A DNA stretch of 64,000 nucleotides from Flavobacteria bacterium RIFCSPLOWO2_12_FULL_35_11 (lineage in GTDB: Bacteria; Bacteroidota; Bacteroidia; Flavobacteriales; Flavobacteriaceae): NCBI GenBank assembly GCA_001800975.1, contig MGWK01000026.1, positions 62,001-126,000 of the forward strand. Direction: 5' to 3'. The notes beneath the pieces are model-generated. The model was not told where the DNA came from and searched no databases. It worked only from the letters and a program-made list of their open reading frames with translations. Both the position numbers and the translations under genes were made by a program. Below are positions 16,818-24,021 of this stretch, piece by piece; the first letter of the stretch is position 1; each line of letters opens with the position of its first letter.

Positions 16818-17900
16818 TTAGAGATCCTTAGTCATCAATTTCACAATTTTATTAGCCGGTAAAAATGCTTTTAAAATGACTTTTACGGCGGTATACATTG
16901 GCACCGCCACGATCATTCCTGTAATGCCAAATAAAATTCCGCCAATAATAATCACTAAAAATATTTCCAATGGATGCGATTTTACACTTTTTGAAAATAT
17001 AAAAGGCACACTCACATTATTGTCAATAAATTGGGCCACCATATAACCAATCATCACATAAATGGTGGTTGGCAATATTTCTGTTTGAAAATCTTGTCCT
17101 AAATTGTTGCTCATGGTTAAAATCAGCAGGAGAACGCCGCCAAATAACGGACCTATGTATGGAATTAAGTTTAGCAGTGCACATAAAAACGCGATTACTA
17201 TGGCATTTTCTATCCCAAAAATTGCTAAAATAATTAAATACATGATGAACAGGATTAAAATTTGAAGCACCAAACCAATAAAATATCTCGACAATAAATA
17301 GTTGATGGAGGCTAAAGCATTTCTAAGTTTTGGCTCGCTTTTGTCATTGACTAAGGCATACAGGGAATTTTCCATGATGTGAGAGTCTTTCATTAAAAAG
17401 AAAGTGATGAAAATAACTGAAAATAATCCAACACTGAAGCTTCCAATTGTTCCGATAATCGCATTTAATAAATCTGGAATAGCTTTAAGATTTTTAAACA
17501 AATCGGCATTTTTTAATTCATTTAAAATATCAATATTATATAAAAAAAAGTAATCGTTAATCTGATTTAATAGTTGTTCAATATTCATTTGAAGTTGCTC
17601 AATATTTAACAAGGATAAATTTTCGCCCTGTTTAATGATAAGCGGAATAAACATACTAATTACTCCGGCCAAGATCCCTAAAAACAACAACATGGTAGTC
17701 AAAACGGCCACAGCGTTCGGAAATTTAAGCCTTCTTTTTAAAAAATGAATAATCGGACTTCCAATCAACGCAATAACAACTGAAATTGCGATATACGCAA
17801 TAACGGATTGTATTTCGTACAAAAAATACAGCAGCAAAAAAACGCCTGCAATAACTCCAATTGCTTTTAAAATTCCGTTGGTTATTGTGTTGGAATTCAT
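16818..17900 (-). CDS. AI-2E-family transporter (PerM/YdiK-like)
   Basis: 360 residues with eight hydrophobic segments: an N-terminal pair, a third helix at about 65-85, a long amphipathic central region (residues 90-150), and five C-terminal helices. The family signature GIENAIVIAFLCALLNLIPYIGPLFGGVLL is present. Members include the proposed autoinducer-2 exporter and sodium/proton antiporters, and function cannot be predicted from sequence alone. It is monocistronic, between a dispersed repeat and the ggt gene. Confidence 0.9.
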   Translation of the reverse strand: MNSNTITNGILKAIGVIAGVFLLLYFLYEIQSVIAYIAISVVIALIGSPIIHFLKRRLKFPNAVAVLTTMLLFLGILAGVISMFIPLIIKQGENLSLLNIEQLQMNIEQLLNQINDYFFLYNIDILNELKNADLFKNLKAIPDLLNAIIGTIGSFSVGLFSVIFITFFLMKDSHIMENSLYALVNDKSEPKLRNALASINYLLSRYFIGLVLQILILFIMYLIILAIFGIENAIVIAFLCALLNLIPYIGPLFGGVLLLILTMSNNLGQDFQTEILPTTIYVMIGYMVAQFIDNNVSVPFIFSKSVKSHPLEIFLVIIIGGILFGITGMIVAVPMYTAVKVILKAFLPANKIVKLMTKDL

Positions 17901-18027
17901 ATTTTTAAATGTTTAATCGTTTAACAGTTAATTAAAATTAGGAAAAACTTTTAACTTTTTTAAAGCCCAACGTGTCAGCTGGCACTTTCACTAAAATTGT
18001 TTACTGAACATTTTTTTAGCGTTCTTT

Positions 18028-18048
18028 CCCCCTTCGTGGGTTAGGGGG
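18028..18048. repeat. CCCCC/GGGGG hairpin at the ggt stop codon
   Basis: CCCCCTTCGTGGGTTAGGGGG forms a 5-bp GC stem immediately after the ggt stop codon on the minus strand, with TTTTTTT further downstream after 10 nt. It may act as a terminator, or be part of a dispersed repeat. Confidence 0.4.
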
Positions 18049-18049
18049 C

Positions 18050-19753
18050 CTAAAATCCAACCGCTTTATCATCGCCTCTATAATCTGCGCCGCCCTCTAA
18101 TTTTCCGTTTGGCAATCGCAAAATTGCATCAACTTTACCCAAAATTACGCTATTTTCCTGTTTAATTTGATAGCCTTTTTCCTGTAATTGATTTAGCAGC
18201 AAACTGTCGAAACCTTTCGGTTCAAAAGTTACAACATCCGGTAGCCATTGGTGGTGAAATCTTGGTGCGTTAACGGCATCTTGCATGCCCATTTTAAATT
18301 CATAAACATTTAAAATAGTTTGCAATACAGAAGTGATAATAGTTGAACCTCCCGGTGAGCCAACCGACATATAAAACTGATTGTTTTTTTCAACAATTGT
18401 GGGCGTCATAGAACTGAGCATGCGTTTTCCGGGTTCAATTGAATTCGCCTCGGCGCCAACCAATCCGAACATATTGGGCGTTCCCGGTTTCGAACTGAAA
18501 TCGTCCATTTCATTGTTTAAAAAGAAACCGCCTTCAGAAACAAACACTTTTGAACCATAAGCACCATTTAAAGTGGTGGTTGCAGAAATTGAATTTCCAT
18601 ATTTGTCAACAATGGAATAATGTGTGGTTTCGTCACTTTCATAGCCGGTAATTTTTCCGTGTTTTAAAGTCGAAGAAGGTGTGGCTTTGTCCCATGAAAA
18701 ATTGGCCATTCTTTTTTGAACGTATTTTGAAGAAATTAATGTGTCGATAGGAATTTTCACGAAATCGGGATCGCCTAAATAAAAGGAACGGTCTGCATAG
18801 GCCCTTCTTTCAGCTTCGGTAAGCAATTGAACAGATTTTAAGGAATTATGTCCGTATGAAGCAATGTCAAACGGTTCAATCGCCTTAAAAATTTGCGCGT
18901 TGCAAATTCCGCCGCTTGATGGGGGCGACATTGAAATGATTTTCAGGTCTTTGTAATTAAACTCTATAGGAGTTCTCCATTTTGCTTCGTAGTTTTCCAA
19001 ATCCGTTTTGGTGATAATTCCACCCAATTTCTGAACATAATTCACCAGCATATCTGCAGTTTCTCCTTTGTAAAATTCATCCCTGCCAAAATCCCTGATT
19101 CTTTCCAGCGTTTTGGCCAGCTTCACATATTTAATGGTGTCGCCTTCTTTCCAATCATTGTCTAATATAATTTTGGTATCATTTACTTCCGAAAAAAAAT
19201 GTCGGTATTCCGCCAGTCTTTCCGCTTGTTTTTTCGTAACAACTACACCTTTATTCGCCAAATCAATGGCTGGCTGAATCAATTCCGAAAATGGCAAACT
19301 CCCAAATTTTTCGTGAACTTTAAACAATCCGTCCACCGTTCCCGGAACGCCAACAGCCATTGCGCCCAAAGTGCTTTTTCCTTGAATAATATTGCCATTT
19401 TCATCCAAATACATATTTTTTGAAGCAGCCTGCGGCGCTTTTTCCCTGTAATCCAAGGCCCCGGTTTTGCCGTCGTTGGTTCTGTAAACCATAAATCCGC
19501 CGCCGCCAATATTTCCGGCAAAAGGATAGGCAACCGCCAAAGCCAGTTCTGTCGCAATCATGGCGTCAAAAGCATTTCCGCCTTTCTTTAATATGGCTAC
19601 GCCAATTTTTGAGGCTTCTTCCCGTGCGCTCACAACCATAGCGCTATCGGCAATAAAACCGGTAATTTTCTTATTTTGGGCATTTTCTACAGGATTTACT
19701 TTACACTGTGTAAATAGAAAAGCGATTGCAAAAAGTGTTAAAATTTTCTTCAT
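18050..19753 (-). CDS. ggt: Gamma-glutamyltransferase (lipoprotein precursor)
   Basis: 567 residues, the normal length for a GGT proenzyme. An N-terminal lipoprotein signal ends in the lipobox LFTQC, so the enzyme should be anchored in the envelope. The proenzyme cleaves itself before a Thr to give two subunits, and the signature [22 protein letters not shown] carries that nucleophile. [11 protein letters not shown] and [10 protein letters not shown] are further family motifs. GGT hydrolyses glutathione and other gamma-glutamyl compounds for amino-acid salvage. Its ATG overlaps the stop of acpH by 4 bp, suggesting translational coupling. Confidence 0.95.
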   Translation of the reverse strand: MKKILTLFAIAFLFTQCKVNPVENAQNKKITGFIADSAMVVSAREEASKIGVAILKKGGNAFDAMIATELALAVAYPFAGNIGGGGFMVYRTNDGKTGALDYREKAPQAASKNMYLDENGNIIQGKSTLGAMAVGVPGTVDGLFKVHEKFGSLPFSELIQPAIDLANKGVVVTKKQAERLAEYRHFFSEVNDTKIILDNDWKEGDTIKYVKLAKTLERIRDFGRDEFYKGETADMLVNYVQKLGGIITKTDLENYEAKWRTPIEFNYKDLKIISMSPPSSGGICNAQIFKAIEPFDIASYGHNSLKSVQLLTEAERRAYADRSFYLGDPDFVKIPIDTLISSKYVQKRMANFSWDKATPSSTLKHGKITGYESDETTHYSIVDKYGNSISATTTLNGAYGSKVFVSEGGFFLNNEMDDFSSKPGTPNMFGLVGAEANSIEPGKRMLSSMTPTIVEKNNQFYMSVGSPGGSTIITSVLQTILNVYEFKMGMQDAVNAPRFHHQWLPDVVTFEPKGFDSLLLNQLQEKGYQIKQENSVILGKVDAILRLPNGKLEGGADYRGDDKAVGF

Positions 19754-20343
19754 TTCAGTAATAAATTTATTGTTTTTTCTTCTGAAAATTGCATCAATTC
19801 CTCAAAAAATTCCGTGAAATCCGATTCAAAATCCTCGTAGTGTTTTATCAAATCTTCCGTGGCCAAATCCATTTTTGAAATTCCTTTGGATCGCCTGTTC
19901 ATTCCCGCTAAAATTTTTTCAATTCCGGGAATGGAAGCGTTGCTTACCAGCCAATTATATTCAATCATATAAGGAAGAAATTTCTGGATTCTTTCCGGAA
20001 AAATCTCCTTGTTTTCCTGCAAGAATCCATAAACGTTTTCTGCATAAACCGCTAAAGGGGTATCAGAATACTGTTGCCAGTTTTTTGCCAAAAAATGATC
20101 GTAAAATATGTCGATAATTACGCCTTTGTAATGCCTGTATTGCAAATTTAAACGGCGTTTGCTTGTTTTAACAATTAAATGCGTGTCGGTATAATTGTCA
20201 ATTTCCCGATGCAATAAAATGCCTGCCTGAATCTCTTCAGGAAATTTTTTAAAGTCACTCCCTTTCACAGCATCAGCAATAAAATTGCCGATTAAGATGT
20301 TTTTGTTATTTTTTGAAAGGTATAAATGCGCCAGGAAATTCAT
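19750..20343 (-). CDS. acpH: Acyl carrier protein phosphodiesterase
   Basis: 197 residues, DUF479/AcpH family. The N-terminus [28 protein letters not shown] and the motif [12 protein letters not shown] carry the metal-binding His and Asp residues of this HD-like phosphodiesterase. AcpH removes the 4'-phosphopantetheine arm from acyl carrier protein. The gene runs into ggt with a 4-bp overlap. Before insertion of the cassette upstream, it was probably the direct downstream neighbour of dnaN. Confidence 0.9.
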   Translation of the reverse strand: MNFLAHLYLSKNNKNILIGNFIADAVKGSDFKKFPEEIQAGILLHREIDNYTDTHLIVKTSKRRLNLQYRHYKGVIIDIFYDHFLAKNWQQYSDTPLAVYAENVYGFLQENKEIFPERIQKFLPYMIEYNWLVSNASIPGIEKILAGMNRRSKGISKMDLATEDLIKHYEDFESDFTEFFEELMQFSEEKTINLLLK

Positions 20344-20369
20344 AATTGGGATTTATAACAATAATACAA

Positions 20370-20394
20370 AAAAATCCGCTAATAGCGGATTTTT
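20370..20394. terminator. Terminator, 11-bp stem upstream of acpH
   Basis: AAAAATCCGCT and AGCGGATTTTT flank a 3-nt loop, with T-runs on both strands. It ends transcripts arriving from the kinase gene, and probably once served dnaN. Confidence 0.85.
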
Positions 20395-20418
20395 AATGTT
20401 TTCTATTTAGAAATGTGC

Positions 20419-20483
20419 TTAGTTATTCAACATCACCGGCATCACCAACATGGTAATAAATTAAATGCCATCAATCACGTCAA
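20419..20483 (-). pseudogene. Degenerate second copy of the dnaN 3' end
   Basis: The minus strand reads TIDVIDGI, stop, FITMLVMPVMLNN, stop, which matches the tail of the true dnaN product (VDGIEAGEFITMLVMPVMLNN). At the DNA level 20410-20462 matches 22430-22482 at 49 of 53 positions, including 29 identical bases in a row. The copy has an internal TAA and no upstream reading frame. It lies 7 bp beyond the kinase stop codon. This is what an att-like duplication left by integration into the dnaN 3' end would look like. No integrase is present. Confidence 0.85.
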
Positions 20484-20489
20484 TTGTGG

Positions 20490-21545
20490 TTAAATTATTC
20501 TCGTTGGATCAAATTTTAGGATGAACTGATTTAACTCATAAGTTGATTCCTTATTTGTTTTTGATTTAGGTGAAACTCTCGGAATAATTTCTAATTCAAT
20601 ATTATTTAATTTAAGAGTTTTCATAACTCTGTGCATTCCAAGACCTTTCCCTTTATCAGTTAAAATAAGAGCACTCTTAGCTCTAAATTTTTTTTGACAT
20701 ATTTTATTTACTTCATAATCTTCTATCCTAAGTGATAACATTTCAAATTTCACCAAAAATAAATTATCAGAAACTTCTTTAAATATTACTTTAAAATCAG
20801 AATTCTCACAACAATATTTTACAGAATTTTCAAAAATATAAAATAAAGAAACAAACAAAATATCATAGTCAAAGTATAATCTCTTTGAGTTTGAATCAAC
20901 AAATACTTGAATTTTCTTTTTTTCAAAATCATCAATAAAAATTTGAAGGATTGAAAGAATGGCCTCTTTAATAGAATATTCAATTTTTTGAACACTTGGA
21001 TTGAGTAATACTGTTTTTTCAAATACAGAAAACTCAACTTTCATTGCAAAATTGTATTTTATTAGTTTTAGTATTGTTTCTGCTGAAATATTAGGTTTGG
21101 TTGAGATTATTTCTTTTACGGTGTCTTTTTGTCTATTGATATTTTGACTTAGTACATTTTGAGGAATCAAATTTTGCAAATCGAGAATGTTATAAGTATT
21201 TAGGGAAGTCAAATTATGAATTAAATCTTGAACATATTCATTTTGATTTAATGACAAATTCTTTTTGAAATCCACAATAGAATCTAATATAATAATACTC
21301 ATTTGTATTAATTCTTTAAATAATTTTGAACTATTTATATATTTTGATTCAGTAGTCAGAACGTAAATTATTCCATTTGAATTCTCTTCGAATCCACATC
21401 TTGAGTCGACATCTCTTTGATCTATAGAAACTTTCATTTTTATAGATTTTTCAGTTATCTTTGAAGTTAAGGTCTTTAATTCTTGTGGGAAATCACCAAA
21501 TATAATCTTCCCTTGATTATCAATTATTTGTTTATAAGTGCCCAT
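20490..21545 (-). CDS. Histidine-kinase-like protein of a cassette next to dnaN
   Basis: 351 residues, no signal peptide or membrane segment. Residues about 100-130 (YVQDLIHNLTSLNTYNILDLQNLIPQ) resemble a dimerisation/phosphoacceptor helix with a His-Asn pair. The C-terminal third is an HATPase_c ATP-binding domain with an N-box (YIFENSVKYCCEN) and a G2-type loop (TDKGKGLGMHRVMKTLKLN). A classic DxGxG G1 box is not evident. The N-terminal 90 residues match no sensor domain I know. The gene is visibly more AT-rich than its neighbours. It lies 5 bp after the membrane-anchored receiver gene, so the two are surely co-expressed partners. Activity as a true kinase is inferred. Confidence 0.7.
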   Translation of the reverse strand: MGTYKQIIDNQGKIIFGDFPQELKTLTSKITEKSIKMKVSIDQRDVDSRCGFEENSNGIIYVLTTESKYINSSKLFKELIQMSIIILDSIVDFKKNLSLNQNEYVQDLIHNLTSLNTYNILDLQNLIPQNVLSQNINRQKDTVKEIISTKPNISAETILKLIKYNFAMKVEFSVFEKTVLLNPSVQKIEYSIKEAILSILQIFIDDFEKKKIQVFVDSNSKRLYFDYDILFVSLFYIFENSVKYCCENSDFKVIFKEVSDNLFLVKFEMLSLRIEDYEVNKICQKKFRAKSALILTDKGKGLGMHRVMKTLKLNNIELEIIPRVSPKSKTNKESTYELNQFILKFDPTRII

Positions 21546-21550
21546 ATTAA

Positions 21551-22234
21551 TTATGAGTATAACTCTAAACCATATTTTTCTACAAGTGATTGAAATTGAT
21601 AAAAAATTGCATTTTTTTCTAATTTATAATCACAGATATCCCAAGCTTTATGGAAAGAATAAGAGGTGTTATTTGCAGAATAAATTATTACTTTTTTATT
21701 TGGATACTTTTGTTTAAGCATTAAAGCAATATCTAATCCTTCATATTGGCAATTTAAAAGTTTTCCAACACCATTAATATCCACAAAGAAAATGTCCGTT
21801 TCTTTAATAATAGGGATGTCAATACTTTTAATATCAATAACGGATGACGTCTTTTTCCATCCACTATTTTTTAGCGCCTTGACGACACTAAATTTAGTAT
21901 CATCATCAATGAACAAAATGTGAACCTTATGTTTAATAGAGTCAATCTTAAGCGTCCTTAAATCAGCCAAATCACCATTATCAGACTTGTCTGTTTTTGA
22001 AGAGGAATTAGAATTTACTTCAATATTAATTATATTTTTTTGGCTTGTTTTTGGTTGAATAATTGAATTTATAGGATTATTACTTGTAGCTTCTTTATTC
22101 TTTTTATAATAGTTTTTGATAGCAAAGGTAAGTGATATAAGCCCAATTAATACAGCCATTATATAGTACCAGTTAACAATCCAGAAATTTGTTGCGTCAA
22201 TTTGTAATAGAATAAGATTAGGTGTCATAAGCAA
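21551..22234 (-). CDS. Membrane-anchored response-regulator receiver without output domain
   Basis: 227 residues. One membrane helix lies at about 19-41 (VNWYYIMAVLIGLISLTFAI), followed by a Ser/Asn-rich linker to about residue 100. The receiver domain has the acidic triad start VHILFIDDDTKF, the phospho-acceptor Asp in DIFFVDINGVG, the conserved Ser in KVIIYSAN and the Lys in DYKLEKNA. All phosphorylation residues are therefore kept. There is no DNA-binding or enzymatic output domain. The partner kinase-like gene follows after 5 bp. A receiver fixed to the membrane suggests that its output is a protein contact or a membrane effect. It could be a defence or stress device, but nothing proves this. 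Confidence 0.7.
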   Translation of the reverse strand: MLMTPNLILLQIDATNFWIVNWYYIMAVLIGLISLTFAIKNYYKKNKEATSNNPINSIIQPKTSQKNIINIEVNSNSSSKTDKSDNGDLADLRTLKIDSIKHKVHILFIDDDTKFSVVKALKNSGWKKTSSVIDIKSIDIPIIKETDIFFVDINGVGKLLNCQYEGLDIALMLKQKYPNKKVIIYSANNTSYSFHKAWDICDYKLEKNAIFYQFQSLVEKYGLELYS

Positions 22235-22383
22235 TTGATTTTCAATATTTTATATAAATATAACAGCTAAGATATAGATATATATGGAATGAATATGATT
22301 ATTATCAAGGAATCTGGTGTTTTCTAATAAATCAGGTTTCGATTATTAATTTTATTTTATTAATTCTTAAGCTTCTACTATAA

Positions 22384-22413
22384 AAAAGCCATAACATATT
22401 TGTTGTGGCTTTT
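22384..22413 (-). terminator. Terminator after dnaN
   Basis: AAAAGCCATAACA pairs with TGTTGTGGCTTTT (one G-T wobble) across TATT, ending 25 bp beyond the dnaN stop on the minus strand. Confidence 0.8.
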
Positions 22414-22438
22414 CAATTTTATACAGACAGAATTGTGC

Positions 22439-23557
22439 TTAATTATTCAACATCACCGGCATCACCAACATCGTGATAAATTCACCGGCCTCAATACCGT
22501 CAACCGGCGTCAAAATTCCGGCCCTGTTTGGCATCGACATTTCAATCAACACTTCATTTGAATTTAAATTGCTCAACATTTCGGTTAAAAAACGGGAGTT
22601 AAATCCAATTTGCATATCGTCGCCTTGGTAATCGCAGGCCAAACGTTCTTCCGCTTTGTTTGAATAATCAATGTCTTCCGCAGAAATATTTAATTCGGTT
22701 CCAGCCATTTTCAAACGAATTTGGTGCGTTGTTTTGCTTGAGAAAATCGATACACGTTTCACCGAGTTTAAAAATGTGCCTCTGTCAACTGTCAGTTTAT
22801 TCGGATTTTCCTTAGGAATAACAGCCTCGTAATTTGGGTATTTTCCGTCTATCAATCGGCAAACCAACACCACATTGTCAAATATAAATTTGGCGTTGGA
22901 ATCGTTATATTCTATGGTAACATCACTGTTTGATCCGGCTAAAATTCCTTTTAATAAGTTTAGCGGTTTTTTTGGCATAATGAATTCCGCAGGCTGGTTT
23001 GCGGTAACATCAGTTCTTGTATACTTCACCAATTTATGGGCATCTGTCGCCACAAAAGTAAGGTTACTTGCATTAAATTGAAAAAACACACCGCTCATCA
23101 CAGGTCTTAAATCATCGTTTCCAGCTGCAAATATTGTTTTTGAAATCGCAGTGGCCAACACTTCTCCCGGAATTGTGGTGCTGCTTGGCGACTCAAGCGT
23201 CACCGCTTTCGGGAATTCGTTGCCGTCAAAATACGCCATATCATATTTCCCGTGGCTCGAGCTAATTTCTATGGTGCTGTTTTCTTCGGTTTTGAAAGTT
23301 AAAGGCTGGTTTGGAAATGTTTTTAAAGTATCCAATAATAATCGTGCTGAAATTGCCACAGATCCTTGAGATTCAGATTCAACTTCAATAACGGTGCTCA
23401 TGATTGTTTCCAAATCCGAAGCCGATATTTTTAATTCGTTTTCTTTTAATTCGAATAAGAAATTATCTAAAATTGGCAATGTATTATTGCTATTGATAAC
23501 GCCTCCCAAAACTTGGAGTTGTTTTAATAATTGACCGCTTGATACTATGAATTTCAT
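22439..23557 (-). CDS. dnaN: DNA polymerase III beta sliding clamp
   Basis: 372 residues, the usual clamp length. Three repeated clamp domains of about 120 residues each are present: SSGQLLKQLQVLGGVI opens the first, ISKTIFAAGNDDLRPVMSGVFF the second, and TVDRGTFLNSVKRVSIFSS the third. The C-terminus EFITMLVMPVML is the conserved end that shapes the peptide-binding pocket. The clamp tethers the replicative polymerase. Its 3' end is duplicated 2 kb downstream, flanking a foreign-looking cassette, and the coding sequence remains intact. Confidence 0.98.
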   Translation of the reverse strand: MKFIVSSGQLLKQLQVLGGVINSNNTLPILDNFLFELKENELKISASDLETIMSTVIEVESESQGSVAISARLLLDTLKTFPNQPLTFKTEENSTIEISSSHGKYDMAYFDGNEFPKAVTLESPSSTTIPGEVLATAISKTIFAAGNDDLRPVMSGVFFQFNASNLTFVATDAHKLVKYTRTDVTANQPAEFIMPKKPLNLLKGILAGSNSDVTIEYNDSNAKFIFDNVVLVCRLIDGKYPNYEAVIPKENPNKLTVDRGTFLNSVKRVSIFSSKTTHQIRLKMAGTELNISAEDIDYSNKAEERLACDYQGDDMQIGFNSRFLTEMLSNLNSNEVLIEMSMPNRAGILTPVDGIEAGEFITMLVMPVMLNN

Positions 23558-23584
23558 TTATGATTTTTTTAATGGAATAAGTTA

Positions 23585-23592
23585 CAAATATA
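23585..23592 (-). promoter_or_regulatory. -7 promoter box of dnaN (TATATTTG)
   Basis: The reverse complement of 23585-23592 is TATATTTG, an exact TAnnTTTG match 28 bp before the dnaN ATG. No well-spaced -33 TTG was seen. Confidence 0.5.
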
Positions 23593-23691
23593 TTCTAAAT
23601 ATGTTGTTATAAAAAGATTTTTTATCAACACGTTATCAATATAAAATATGCGTTAAATTTTAGTAGATTTTAATCCTAAAAAGATATTTTT

Positions 23692-23793
23692 GGGCGTTCC
23701 CGCTGAAAAAGCGGGCAGGCTTTCGCTACTCGCTTTTTTTGTTGCGAAAAGCAACAAAAAAAGAGCTCAAACAAACCACTCAATCCCTAACGC
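23692..23793 (+). repeat. Dispersed structured repeat, GGCGTTCCC...CCCTAACGC family, copy 2
   Basis: Opens GGGCGTTCCCGCT with a hairpin (CCCGCT/AGCGGG), continues GGCTTTCGCT, then a long stem (CTCGCTTTTTTTGTTGC with GCAACAAAAAAAGAG), and ends CTCAATCCCTAACGC. It is the same block order as the copy at 16691-16785. The remaining DNA between dnaN and the leader ORF (23558-23933) shows nothing else. Confidence 0.7.
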
Positions 23794-23933
23794 GACTTCA
23801 ATTAATAATGAATAACGTATTACAAATAACATTTAGCATTCCAACTTTTACAAATATGTTAATACCTTCATAAAAAAAAGTGAAGTCTAAAATTTAATTT
23901 TATATTTGATTTCTGCTAAAAAATCAAAATTAA

Positions 23934-24017
23934 ATGAAACGAGCCTATCAAATTTTGACACACAATGGAATGATTAATGGCGAACAGCATCTGTTACCAC
24001 TAAAAAATAAAATTTAA
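23934..24017 (+). CDS. Conserved-looking 27-codon leader ORF before the PIG-L gene
   Basis: ATG to TAA reads MKRAYQILTHNGMINGEQHL..., ending 4 bp before the PIG-L start. A homologous stretch occurs at the right end of the window (63898-63999), also with an ATG at the same place and the same 3' end (CTAAAAAATAAAATTTAA). Between the copies the frame is kept, with one in-frame 18-bp insertion, but copy 2 has a stop at codon 10. It may be a leader peptide, a structured 5' UTR element or a mobile repeat that happens to be open here. Confidence 0.45.
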   Translation: MKRAYQILTHNGMINGEQHLLPLKNKI

Positions 24018-24021
24018 ACAG

